Below are positions 45,344-54,216 of a stretch of DNA of 64,000 bases, in pieces. Every line of letters begins with the position of its first letter. Positions within the stretch are counted from its first letter, which is position 1. Below the pieces are notes generated by a model. The model saw only the letters and a list, made by a program, of their open reading frames with translations. It searched no databases and was not told the origin of the DNA. Source of the DNA: Candidatus Chlorohelix allophototropha (GTDB lineage Bacteria > Chloroflexota > Chloroflexia > Chloroheliales > Chloroheliaceae); NCBI RefSeq assembly GCF_030389965.1, contig NZ_CP128400.1, positions 1,612,001 to 1,676,000 on the forward strand, given 5' to 3'. The position numbers and the translations under genes were made by a program.

Positions 45344-47041
45344 TTATACTTTACGGCTTATTTTCATTTTATTTCGCTCAATTTCCAACTGCTCCTCAAT
45401 TGCCTTTGATTGTTTAAGCAAGTTTAGGCTTTCGGCTTCTTCGACTTCAAATTCAGCCCGCATAATCGCAATCTGGTTTTCCAGCATCTGGCGTTTGCGC
45501 TCAAGGTTGAACTGGACTCGCATTGCTTCCTGTTCCCGTAACTGTGCCTCCGCTCTTTCTTTAGCTTCTTGTGCCAAACGTGCCGAGCCTGTAAGCACTC
45601 CCGCCTGACCTAGATATGCCTCTTTAAGCTCGATGCCTGTGTGGGACAAAATGAACTCGCGAATCTGGTTAGAACTAGCCATACCGCGTGATTTAAGCAC
45701 GAACAATCCCCGGTTGCGCTCCCCATCAACTTCGATGTCTTTCAACAATAGCCAAGTGTCAATCAAGGAGGAAATATTGGTCAGGGTATGTTCCTCAAAG
45801 CCTCCGGCAAAAGTTAGGCTGGTGAAAAAGGCGGTTATTTGCTGCATTTTGAGGAAATCCAGCAATCTGGTGACCATCGAGCGCACTTCAAGGTTGCTAC
45901 CGTTGTTAAGGAAATTTGTCACCGGGTCAATAATCACCACTGAGGGTTGGAAAGCTTTAACCAATTGATGTATCACCACCAAGTGCATTTCCAGACCGTA
46001 CATGGTAGCGCGGGTGGTATGGAACTTCAAGAGATTAGCCTCAATCCATGGCGACAAATCCAAACCGATGGAGCGCATATTGCGGACTATCTGTCCGGTA
46101 GATTCCTCGAAAGCCAAATAAAGGCAACGTTCCCCATTTTGGCAGACGGAGTTGGCAAAGCTAGATGCTATGCTGGTTTTACCGGTTCCGGCGGTACCAG
46201 AAATCAGTACCGAACTGCCACGATAAAAACCTTTCCCTTCCAGCATATCGTCTAGGCTGGGTATCCCAGTAGAGATTCGTTCATTTGATACCGAATATTC
46301 GAGACCGCTAGAGGTTATGGGGAGTACCGAAATGCCGCTTTCGTCAATCAGGAAGGGATACTCGTTAGTGCCGTGTGCGGAACCGCGATACTTGATGACT
46401 TGCAAATGCCGGGTGGAAATAGAATCAACGGTGCGATGTTCCAGCACAATAACACAGTCCGAAACATATTCTTCCAACCCTTGCCGGGTGAGCGTACCGT
46501 TTGAACCGCGCTCGGCAGTGATAATGGCGGTTACCCCTTTATCTTTCAGCCACCGAAAGAGCCTGCGAAGCTCTGCGCGAAGGGTCGCCTCATTGCTAAA
46601 GCCTGAGAAAAGCACTTCGAGGGTGTCCAGCACCACCCGTTTAGCCTCGATGGAATCAATGGCATACGCTAGGCGAATGAATAACCCGTCTAGGTCAAAA
46701 TCCCCGCTTTCCTCGATTTCGGAACGCTCGATATATACATGATCCAACACCATTTTTTTCTGGGCAACCAATTCATTGAGATTAAAGCCCAAGGAGTTCA
46801 CATTTTTGGTTATTTCTTCCGCGTTTTCTTCAAAAGTTATTAAGACACCGGGTTCACCAAATCTGCGAGCGCCCTGTACCAAGAACTCCACCCCGACTAA
46901 AGTTTTGCCACAACCTGCTCCACCGCATAGCAGTGTGGGGCGACCTTTCGGCAACCCGCCCTCCAGCAGAGCATCCAACCCATCAATGCCGGTAGGGCAT
47001 TTGGGCAGTGTTTCCGCCACATTGTCCTGGATTTTACTCAT
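45344..47041 (-). CDS. kaiC: KaiC circadian-clock type ATPase/kinase with C-terminal coiled coil
   Basis: KaiC is a double RecA-like ATPase and autokinase. The 565-residue product has two Walker A motifs, GGAGCGKT (40-47, CI) and GTAGTGKT (282-289, CII), each followed by a paired catalytic Glu (FEEN at 71-72, FEES at 312-313). In CII, TLTNISSLIDTWLLL aligns with the cyanobacterial phosphosite region, giving Ser424-Ser425 in place of Ser-Thr. After about residue 485 the protein ends in a coiled coil of about 75 residues instead of the KaiA-binding tail. This fits the absence of kaiA here. ATG 47041 has GAAGGAG 7 nt upstream, so I use it over an upstream TTG. Confidence 0.95.
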   Translation of the reverse strand: MSKIQDNVAETLPKCPTGIDGLDALLEGGLPKGRPTLLCGGAGCGKTLVGVEFLVQGARRFGEPGVLITFEENAEEITKNVNSLGFNLNELVAQKKMVLDHVYIERSEIEESGDFDLDGLFIRLAYAIDSIEAKRVVLDTLEVLFSGFSNEATLRAELRRLFRWLKDKGVTAIITAERGSNGTLTRQGLEEYVSDCVIVLEHRTVDSISTRHLQVIKYRGSAHGTNEYPFLIDESGISVLPITSSGLEYSVSNERISTGIPSLDDMLEGKGFYRGSSVLISGTAGTGKTSIASSFANSVCQNGERCLYLAFEESTGQIVRNMRSIGLDLSPWIEANLLKFHTTRATMYGLEMHLVVIHQLVKAFQPSVVIIDPVTNFLNNGSNLEVRSMVTRLLDFLKMQQITAFFTSLTFAGGFEEHTLTNISSLIDTWLLLKDIEVDGERNRGLFVLKSRGMASSNQIREFILSHTGIELKEAYLGQAGVLTGSARLAQEAKERAEAQLREQEAMRVQFNLERKRQMLENQIAIMRAEFEVEEAESLNLLKQSKAIEEQLEIERNKMKISRKV

Positions 47042-47402
47042 CAATTTGCTCCTTCTGTTGGCAACCTGCCCTTGCGTTTCTTTAAGCAAGTAAGTGTGTC
47101 ATAATCATTCGCACCTGTCGATGGAATTTGTAACTGAAAATCGCAGGCGGTTCCGGATTAACAAACGTGCTGTAAGTCCTCTAGCTTTAGGGTTACTGTT
47201 GGTTTATTAACATTTGTGAGGTTTTAGCCCCACTTCAGGTCTATTTATCGGCATAAAATGAAGATGTTTCCCCATTTTAGCAACGAAATTGACTAATACC
47301 TTTCCCATTCAAAAGGATTTACCAACCTTTGGGCGTGGGAGTAATCACTTGGTAATTCCCCAACTTCCGTTTTTTTCAAGCGTTTTTCGCCTTTCTTCAA
47401 CC
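47042..47402 (-). other. Intergenic region upstream of kaiC
   Basis: A 361-nt gap between the upstream PAS kinase gene and kaiC, both on the minus strand. It must hold the kaiC ribosome site and probably a promoter, but I find no -10/-35 pair good enough to annotate and no clear terminator. Confidence 0.4.
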
Positions 47403-50400
47403 TCAAACTCCTGCTTCTTCGGGTAGGGTAGGTAGGTAAAAGTGTACGGTAGTACCTTTGCGCCACTCACTCTCCACTACAAGCTGACCTCCGTGCCGCC
47501 GGATTATGGAGTAGCTTAGCGTAAGTCCCAAGCCATTACCCATAAATTTGGTGGTGTAATAGGGGTCGAATATACGCGCTAACTCTTCCGATCTAATCCC
47601 ACAGCCTTGATCTTGCACCGTCACCCGCACATACCTACCCGGATTGAGTAAGGGAATCTGATTTGCTTCCAACGTAACATTAGTAGCTTTAACCCCGATA
47701 ATTCCACCTTCCGGCATCGCTTCCAGCGCATTTTTGATCAGGTTCTGGAGCGCCTCCCTAATTTGGACAGAGTCAGCCGACACAAGCCAGATCTCGGTAG
47801 GCAAATCAAAGTGGTAGCGCAGGTTAGGGTTTTGGGTCATAAAGCTGGCGGCGTTTTTGATTATGTTTTCGAGCTTGATTTTTTGTTTAACAGGCGCGCC
47901 CCCACTGGCAAAGGGCACCAACCGTTGTGCTAATTCTGTAAGGTGCTGGGTAGCTTTCTCTGCTTCCTCCAAACAGGTATAAGCTTCACTGGTTTCCTCC
48001 AGTTCAAGCTTGGCTAGGGACATATAGCCGGTCACTCCGGTCAGGGCATTATTAAAGCTATGGGCAATTCCCCCCGCCAGCACTCCCAACGATTCGAGGT
48101 TTTTAGCTTTGAGTTTCTCAGCCGCCAACGCTTCTTCCATTTTTCGCCGCTCGGTTATATCGCGGGTTACCATGATGACATTTAGCACTTGACCGGTATC
48201 GGGATTGCTCGTGAGATGCACGCTGGCTTCCACCCAGATGTATTGATCGTTTTTGCAGCAAGCACGGTAGGTCACTAAAAAGTTGTTTTGCCCCTGCCAA
48301 TTTGAAAGAAGCTTTAGAAACTGTTCGTGGTCATCGGGATGGACAAATTCTAGGAAGGTATGACCCACCAATTCTTCAGGGGCAAACCCGATGATTTTCT
48401 GGGAAGCAGGGGAAACATACTCGAAAACTCCCGCATATGATAGTCGGCTGATCGTGTCGGTGCTGTTCTCGGCGAGAAAGCGATAACGCTCTTCGCTCTC
48501 ACGTAACGCTGCTTCCGCCTGCTTCCGAGCGGTTATATCCCGTTTGATGGCAATAAAATTGGTGGTTTTGCCTTGTTCGTCTTTCACCGGTGAAATGCGG
48601 AACTCCTGATATAACTCGCTCCCGTCCTTGCGATAATTTATTATTTCTCCCTGAAAGTTCTCCCCTGCTGCTAAGTTTCGCCTCAAGCAATCCAGCACAG
48701 CCCGATCCGACTTGGCTCCCTGGAGTATCCGGGGCGTTTTTCCGTAAGCCTCTTCTAGGGTATATCCGGTCATGGTGGTGAAAGCCGGGTTGGCAAAAAT
48801 AATCTGTGGACCAGGAGAATCTAGGACTGCATCTGTGATAACTATGGCATCGTCCGCATTTCTAATAGCTTCGGCAAACAGGCGATTACGCATCTCGCTT
48901 TGCCGTAAGGCTTCTTCTGCCTCTTTCCTCGCTGTAATATCTCGGATAGTAGTGCAGACTCCTATAATTTCCCCGGAGGAGGTTTTCATCGGCGAGACCG
49001 CCATTGAAACCGCTATCTTAGTTCCATTCTTGTGTCTTCGAAAGGTATCAAAATGTCCTACAACCTCTCCACCTAGGATTTTTGCTACAATCCTAGATTG
49101 TTCCTCAAGTTGTTCAGACGTTACCAGCAGCGAAAAATGCTGACCCATGATTTCTGAAGCAGTATAGCCAAACAATTTGGTAGCGCCCGCATTCCAACTC
49201 TGGAGGCAACCTGCCAAGTTTACACTGAGTATGGCATCCTCAGAAGACTCGACGATTGCCGCTAACATCGCCTGGGCACGATTGGCTTTGGCTATTTCGG
49301 TTATATCGTGCAGAAGGGATAGCACTAGTGTTTTACCGCCCAGTTCTAACAACTCATAAGAAGCCAGCGCGTGCCGGATTTCACCATTGCTGCGTCTGAA
49401 AGAGGTTTCAAAATTTCTGATACTGCCCTGTTGGATCAGCTTTTGTTGCAGTTGGTCTCTGAGGGTGGGGTCCAGCCAAATATTTAGTTCTAGAGAAGTA
49501 TGCCCCACCAACAGGTCATGTCTGTAACCAAAAAACTCCTGGGCTTGGCTATTTGCATCGAGGATCAGCCCATCTGCTAGGTTTGAGATGAGAGTTGCTA
49601 CCGGGCTGGACTGGAAGATAGCGGCAAACTTCTCCTCACTTTCGCGCAGGGCTTCCTCCGCTCGCTTACGCTCGCTAATATCCCGGCTGATACCCAAAAT
49701 ACCCTTGAACTCTCCGTTGCTGGCATACATCAAGCAGGTTGAAACCTCTGTCCAAACGGTACTGCCATCTTTGCAGGGTTGCTCCATTTGATCCAGTCTC
49801 CTGCCAGGATTACCTTCCTGTGTAACCTGCAAAATTCCCAGCAAGCCCTCACGGGCAATTATCACAGATTTTGGGGTGAGAGCTTCCGCCATAGATTGTT
49901 TTAAAACCTCTTCGGGAGTATAGCCTCTAAGTTGTAGTACGGAAGGACTGACATAGGTAAACTGTCCTTCCATATTCATCGTCCAAATCACATCAGTCGA
50001 GTTTTCAGCCACCAAGCGAAAACGCTCCTCACTCTCGCGCAGGGCTTCTTCTGTTCGCTTGTGCTCCTCAATCTCAGCTGTCAGTGCAGCAGTACGCTCC
50101 TCCACCCGCTTTTCTAGTTCTTCATTCCAACGCCGTAGTTGCTCCTCGGCTTGTTTTTGGGCGGTTATATCCTCAAAATAAACCGAAACCCCATCATTAG
50201 CCGGGTACACTTTGATCTTTATCCACCGTTGGATAGCGCTTATGTAGCTTTCAAAATTAAGTGGAGTTTGCTCGGTTATAGCCTGACGTAAGTATTGGTA
50301 CTCCGCTATGCCTGCCATCCGGGGGAAGATTTCCCCAAACTTCTTGCCCAGTAGTTCTTTCCGAGATATATTCCAGAATTCTTCTGCTCTGTGGTTCACA

Positions 50401-50891
50401 TAGGTAAAGCGTTCTTCCGCGTCTAGTGCACAGAAAGCCTCGCTGATGCTTTCCAGAATTGAGGTAGCTAGAAAGTGACGTTCTTGTAGCTTGAGTTGGT
50501 AGGTTTGGAGGCTAACTTGAACTACGTGGCGTAGGCTTTCGGGAGTGAGCTTGTCTTTAACCAGATAATCCTGCGCCCCGTACTTCATACACCCGGCAGC
50601 GCTAGTCTCGTCAGCTAGCACTATTACCGGGCAATGCCCTTCTGTCATCCGTGCAGTCAAAGCCTTCAGAAATTCCAGACCGGTAATATCTGGGAGACTA
50701 CAATTCAGTAGAATAAGATTGGGCTGCCGAGATACGCACAGTTCCAGCCCGGCTTTTCCCAATTCGGTTTCTTCAAAGCGGTAGGTGTGATCGGGGTCTT
50801 GGTTTAAGTATCTCTTAACGGTGGCTCGATTTTCTGCAGATTCATCAACGATTAGAACTGTGTAGGATTCGCTCAGAACATTAGTGTTCAT
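47403..50891 (-). CDS. Multi-PAS histidine kinase with N-terminal pseudo-receiver domain
   Basis: The roughly 1162-residue soluble kinase starts with a receiver-like domain (VLIVDESAENR ... LVKDKL). The phosphoacceptor position reads LILLNCSLPD, Asn where Asp is expected; the genomic codon is AAT. About six PAS/PAC units and a coiled coil (EELEKRVEERTAALTAEIEE) follow. A HisKA domain has His944 in GGIAHSFNNAL, and a HATPase domain has LQNLIKNALEAM, DQGCGI and GNGLGLTLSYS. No C-terminal receiver is present. ATG 50891 has AAGAGG upstream and is preferred to a TTG seven codons earlier. Its place just upstream of kaiC suggests a link to the Kai system; a pseudo-receiver is how CikA and KaiA-like proteins act in cyanobacteria. 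Confidence 0.9.
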   Translation of the reverse strand: MNTNVLSESYTVLIVDESAENRATVKRYLNQDPDHTYRFEETELGKAGLELCVSRQPNLILLNCSLPDITGLEFLKALTARMTEGHCPVIVLADETSAAGCMKYGAQDYLVKDKLTPESLRHVVQVSLQTYQLKLQERHFLATSILESISEAFCALDAEERFTYVNHRAEEFWNISRKELLGKKFGEIFPRMAGIAEYQYLRQAITEQTPLNFESYISAIQRWIKIKVYPANDGVSVYFEDITAQKQAEEQLRRWNEELEKRVEERTAALTAEIEEHKRTEEALRESEERFRLVAENSTDVIWTMNMEGQFTYVSPSVLQLRGYTPEEVLKQSMAEALTPKSVIIAREGLLGILQVTQEGNPGRRLDQMEQPCKDGSTVWTEVSTCLMYASNGEFKGILGISRDISERKRAEEALRESEEKFAAIFQSSPVATLISNLADGLILDANSQAQEFFGYRHDLLVGHTSLELNIWLDPTLRDQLQQKLIQQGSIRNFETSFRRSNGEIRHALASYELLELGGKTLVLSLLHDITEIAKANRAQAMLAAIVESSEDAILSVNLAGCLQSWNAGATKLFGYTASEIMGQHFSLLVTSEQLEEQSRIVAKILGGEVVGHFDTFRRHKNGTKIAVSMAVSPMKTSSGEIIGVCTTIRDITARKEAEEALRQSEMRNRLFAEAIRNADDAIVITDAVLDSPGPQIIFANPAFTTMTGYTLEEAYGKTPRILQGAKSDRAVLDCLRRNLAAGENFQGEIINYRKDGSELYQEFRISPVKDEQGKTTNFIAIKRDITARKQAEAALRESEERYRFLAENSTDTISRLSYAGVFEYVSPASQKIIGFAPEELVGHTFLEFVHPDDHEQFLKLLSNWQGQNNFLVTYRACCKNDQYIWVEASVHLTSNPDTGQVLNVIMVTRDITERRKMEEALAAEKLKAKNLESLGVLAGGIAHSFNNALTGVTGYMSLAKLELEETSEAYTCLEEAEKATQHLTELAQRLVPFASGGAPVKQKIKLENIIKNAASFMTQNPNLRYHFDLPTEIWLVSADSVQIREALQNLIKNALEAMPEGGIIGVKATNVTLEANQIPLLNPGRYVRVTVQDQGCGIRSEELARIFDPYYTTKFMGNGLGLTLSYSIIRRHGGQLVVESEWRKGTTVHFYLPTLPEEAGV

Positions 50892-51205
50892 ATTGCCTCT
50901 TGGAGATGTCAATTTTTTAGCTTGTTAACGTTTCTAGGACGTTGTCAAGCGTGTCATTTTGAGCAGATAACTAATTATATAATCGAACAATTCTTACGAA
51001 CAGTACCCGACTCAGTACAATCACACTGCGAGTACGCCTTTGATTACCCTTTATGAGAAATTCCTCACAAACTTTCAATACAAACTTCATTTGAAGTTTA
51101 TAAGCTGGTTATAGAGACAAGAAATGCAAATATTACTCTGGCTGAATAAAATTTCAGCCCAAGCTAAATACAGAATAAAAAATCAAAAAAGAAGAGGTAA
51201 TAAAA
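50892..51205. other. Divergent intergenic region upstream of the broken htrA
   Basis: An AT-rich 314-nt gap between the pseudo-receiver kinase gene (minus) and the htrA fragment (plus). It holds a perfect palindrome and the htrA ribosome site; no gene is seen. Confidence 0.45.
51082..51099. promoter_or_regulatory. Operator-like perfect palindrome
   Basis: AAACTTCA and TGAAGTTT (8-bp arms, 2-nt centre) are followed at once by TATAAG, a -10-like box pointing to htrA. The layout looks like a repressor or activator site overlapping a promoter. It is not the CIRCE heat-shock element. Confidence 0.4.
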
Positions 51206-51823
51206 ATGTCAACTATTAATTATCAAAGTAACCAACCGCCAAATAATAATCCGCTGCCACCCGTATATGAGAAAAAGCCTAACCATTGGGCTAAACCGGT
51301 CAAACGAGGATTGTTAGCGTTAGCCCTTATGTTTACCTTTGGCACAGGCTATTTCATTGCCGATAACTTGAATAATAACAATGTTAGCGCCCCAGTGTAC
51401 GCTCCCGTAGCTGCCGCCTCTATACCAACAAATATAATTGCGTTACAGACAAACCAAACTCTAACTGTGGCACAGGTTGCGCAAAAAGTATGTCCCACAG
51501 TGGTGCAGATAACCTCTCAGGTGACAACTTCTTCAAACCGCTTCTCAGCAGGTTCTGGTAGCACACAGGCAACCGGAGTAGGTTCAGGGATTATCATCGA
51601 CAGCGCTGGTTACATTCTAATCAACTACCATGTCATAGAAAATACAAACAGCCTAGAAGTTACCTTGTCCGATGGAACTACGCTTGAGGCTACAGTAGTA
51701 GGTTCAAAACCACAAAACGATCTGGCGGTAATCAAAATTGACCCTACCGGAAGCGAACTTACAGTAGCAGAATTAGGCGACTCAAGTGTCTTACAGGTTG
51801 GGGATGAGCTTGCCCCGGTTTAG
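51206..51823 (+). pseudogene. HtrA/DegP-like serine protease, 3' half lost at an IS3 insertion
   Basis: The 205-residue open frame has a cytoplasmic N-terminus, one membrane anchor (about residues 35-55) and the start of a trypsin-like HtrA domain. VGSGIIIDSAGYILINYHV carries the catalytic His and QNDLAVIKI the catalytic Asp. It ends after VGDE, before the catalytic Ser (GNSGGP) and any PDZ domain, exactly at the left end of the IS3 element; the stop codon TAG is at the junction. The missing 3' half is not found on the other side of the element. The fragment cannot be an active protease. AGAAGAGG precedes the ATG. Confidence 0.85.
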
Positions 51824-51839
51824 TGGAGTGTGGGAATAG

Positions 51840-52703
51840 TCAGACAGGCAATAGTTCAAATTCTGTAGGTGTCATAAAACCCAACGCCGAATGTAGCCGC
51901 TGCCGATTGTAAAATACTTCCATATATTCGAAAATAACTGTTCTAACCTCTGTCATAGTCTTAAAATTATAACGATCTGTACATTCCACTTTCAATGTCC
52001 CAAAGAAGCTTTCTATGAGAGCATTGTCCCAACAATCACCCTTTCGGCTCATACTGGTTTCGATCCCGTACTGCTCCAGCAATCCTCGGTAACCCCTACT
52101 GGTGTATTGGCTACCTCGATCGGTATGATGTAAAAGACCCTTTCCCGGTTTACGTCGCTCCAATGCCATAACCAAAGCTCTTTCCACCAACGCTTCATCC
52201 CGGTTGGCGCCCATCGACCAACCCACCACTTTTCTCGAATATATATCTACCAAGGCTGCTAGGTACAACCAACCTTCATTAGTCAACACCCCGGTAATAT
52301 CTCCCACCCATTTCTCATCAGGCTTGGTAGCCGTGAAATTCCGCTTTAGCCGGTTGGGTGCCACCGGATTGCTGTGCTGGCTATCAGTCGTTATGACCTT
52401 TCGCTTCTTACGACGATGACAGGAGACTAGCCCCAGCAACCGCATCAGTCTGGCTACCCGCTTCCTCGAACAGTTTATCCCCTTACCCCTTAACGCCGCC
52501 TTTACTCTGGGACTACCGTAAGTTTGCCGAGACTGCTCGAATATAGGCTCAATTTCTGCTTCCAGTGCTCGGTCAGCCTTGGCTCTGGCACTTTCTGGTC
52601 GTTTCCGCCAGGCGTAATAGCCGCTCTCAGAAACCACCTGCACCTTGCACATTAACCTCACCGCAAATTCCTGCTTGTGCTCATAAATGAACTGAAACTT
52701 CAC
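51840..52703 (-). CDS. IS3-family transposase OrfB (integrase catalytic domain)
   Basis: The 287-residue protein has an HTH_21-type helical region (RVKAALRGKGINCSRKRVARLMR) and an rve DDE integrase core: WVGDITGVLT (first Asp), LLHHTDRGSQYTS (second Asp) and the Glu in DNALIESFFGTLKVE. The GTG start overlaps the orfA stop. The active protein is probably the OrfAB fusion made by -1 frameshifting, with OrfB alone in frame with that fusion. The element looks intact. Confidence 0.93.
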   Translation of the reverse strand: MKFQFIYEHKQEFAVRLMCKVQVVSESGYYAWRKRPESARAKADRALEAEIEPIFEQSRQTYGSPRVKAALRGKGINCSRKRVARLMRLLGLVSCHRRKKRKVITTDSQHSNPVAPNRLKRNFTATKPDEKWVGDITGVLTNEGWLYLAALVDIYSRKVVGWSMGANRDEALVERALVMALERRKPGKGLLHHTDRGSQYTSRGYRGLLEQYGIETSMSRKGDCWDNALIESFFGTLKVECTDRYNFKTMTEVRTVIFEYMEVFYNRQRLHSALGFMTPTEFELLPV

Positions 52704-52996
52704 TTTTGGTTCTGCGTGAAGATGGCTAGGGCTTTTTTTAAGATATCCCTTTCTATCCGCAGTCGTTCATTCTCCATTCGCAGCCGACGGAGTTCTTCTT
52801 CAGCCTCAGTTTGATGACCTTTACCAGGAAAAGCTTGCTCTCCTTTTTCAGCCAATATTTTACGCCAATGGTAGAGTACACTGTCGGATACCCCTAGTTC
52901 TCTAGCGATTTGTACCGCTGTTTTACCGCTGGTTTCCATTAACCGCACTGCTTCTCGCTTAAATTCTACTGGATACTCTTTCTGCTTATCTCCCAT
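52700..52996 (-). CDS. IS3-family transposase OrfA (helix-turn-helix)
   Basis: The 98-residue protein has the IS3/IS911-type helix-turn-helix (YPVEFKREAVRLMETSGKT, ARELGVSDSVLYHWRK) and a leucine-rich coiled coil (EEELRRLRMENERLRIERD) used for multimerisation. It binds the inverted repeats. Its last codons run over an A7 slippery tract that allows -1 shifting into orfB. Confidence 0.93.
   Translation of the reverse strand: MGDKQKEYPVEFKREAVRLMETSGKTAVQIARELGVSDSVLYHWRKILAEKGEQAFPGKGHQTEAEEELRRLRMENERLRIERDILKKALAIFTQNQK
52732..52740 (-). other. Programmed -1 frameshift site of the IS3 element
   Basis: On the minus strand the coding sequence reads TTA AAA AAA GCC. Slipping back one base on the A7 run gives codons AGC CCT AGC CAT and continues without a stop into orfB, joining OrfA and OrfB. 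This is the usual IS3-family mechanism. Confidence 0.75.
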
Positions 52997-53235
52997 TTCT
53001 GCCCCTTTCGTGGTTTATTATAGCATCTGCCTCTTCCTTTACTCCACGATTCCGGGTCAACTTCAATCTTCAAAGTGTACCAATATGGCACAATTCGCGC
53101 AAGAGCCGCCTTAACAGGCTTTGTAGCATGAGGCTTTTTTGCCATTCTGACAAAAATATACCTGAGAACTAACTCTTTTGCCCAACTTGGCAGAAGATTT
53201 CGTGGGAAGAAAACGAATTCCAGTGCGACAACGGT

Positions 53236-54216
53236 TTAGTAAGGAATTTCAAGCAGGTCGGTGGCTTTGCTTTTGGCTGCTTCTCCCCGTCGATCGTAAC
53301 GAGCAGTGGTGGTGACACTGGCATGTCCCGCTAACTTCTGAACAGTGGCTATATCCGCTCCTGCATCTAAGAGATCCGAAATAAAGGTGCGTCGTAGGTC
53401 GTGGGGGCTAAACGATTCTAAGTCGGTTTGTAAACCACGTTTTTTTAATATCTTCATTACCGACTGGTCGGTCATAACTACCACTCTGACTTTACCGCTT
53501 TTATGCACCGGGCAGAAGAGCGCTCCGGCAGTGTCACCCCGTTGCCCCAGCCATACCGCCAGAGATTTAGCGGCTCCACCTTTGACATATACCAGTCGGT
53601 CTTTGCCACCCTTGGCTCCTCTAATAGTTAGCGCCCCGGTGGCAGGGTTATAATCCTTCAGCTCTAGCTTGACCACTTCCGAACGGCGCAGTCCGGTGCC
53701 GTACATCAACCCGATCAGGGCAGCATCCCGTAACCCGCCCGGCGTTTTTTCAGCTTGGCAGGTTTTGATCAGGGCCTTTAACTCATCTTTATCCAAAGCG
53801 CGACCCCGCGGGAGGGTTTCACCCCGGCGGTTTTTAACATCGCGGGCACGCTGGTAATCTTCGCTTTCCATTAGCCCCAATTTCCAAGCATGGTAGAGGA
53901 CACTACGCAAGCCTGACAAAGCCTGATTGACGGTGGCGGGGCGGTAGCCGCGTTCCACCAGGACGGGGGCGATGGCAGCGGTATGCTGGTAACGCAGTTT
54001 ATGCCAGGGCAGGGTCAGGGCAGTTTGTTTGCCACCACTGACGACTTCGGCTATAAGAGTGAGAGCACGGAGCATTCCACGCCGACCAACCGGGCGCAGA
54101 GTAGCGAGATAAACCGCTGCCGGATTCTGATCAAGCGGCAGCGAGTTAGTTTCCTCCTGGTTTACCGAGACTATTTCTACTGATTGTGCTACTGGTATTA
54201 CCTGCTCATCTGCCAT
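53236..54216 (-). CDS. Tyrosine recombinase/integrase
   Basis: The 326-residue protein has a SAM-like core-binding N-terminal domain (about 50-130) and a phage-integrase catalytic domain (about 145-320). All catalytic residues are present: the first Arg in GTGLRRSEV, a Lys in RGAKGGKDR, His-x-x-Arg in SPHDLRRTF, the second His in LAGHASVTTT and the Tyr in ARYDRRG. It is the length of XerC/D-like and integron- or transposon-borne recombinases. It lies directly beside the IS3 element and other insertion remnants, so it is probably mobile-element borne and not the chromosome-dimer recombinase. Confidence 0.92.
   Translation of the reverse strand: MADEQVIPVAQSVEIVSVNQEETNSLPLDQNPAAVYLATLRPVGRRGMLRALTLIAEVVSGGKQTALTLPWHKLRYQHTAAIAPVLVERGYRPATVNQALSGLRSVLYHAWKLGLMESEDYQRARDVKNRRGETLPRGRALDKDELKALIKTCQAEKTPGGLRDAALIGLMYGTGLRRSEVVKLELKDYNPATGALTIRGAKGGKDRLVYVKGGAAKSLAVWLGQRGDTAGALFCPVHKSGKVRVVVMTDQSVMKILKKRGLQTDLESFSPHDLRRTFISDLLDAGADIATVQKLAGHASVTTTARYDRRGEAAKSKATDLLEIPY

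Larger units (their letters stand above)
51824..53046 (-). mobile_element. Complete IS3-family insertion sequence
   Basis: A 1223-bp element with imperfect terminal inverted repeats. The left end reads TGGAGTGTGGGAATAGTCAG and the right end, reverse-complemented, TGGAGTAAAGGAAGAGGCAG. It carries orfA and orfB in overlapping frames with a frameshift site. I see no matching direct repeat in the flanks (TTTAG on the left, CGATT on the right), so flanking DNA has probably been rearranged since insertion. Confidence 0.85.
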
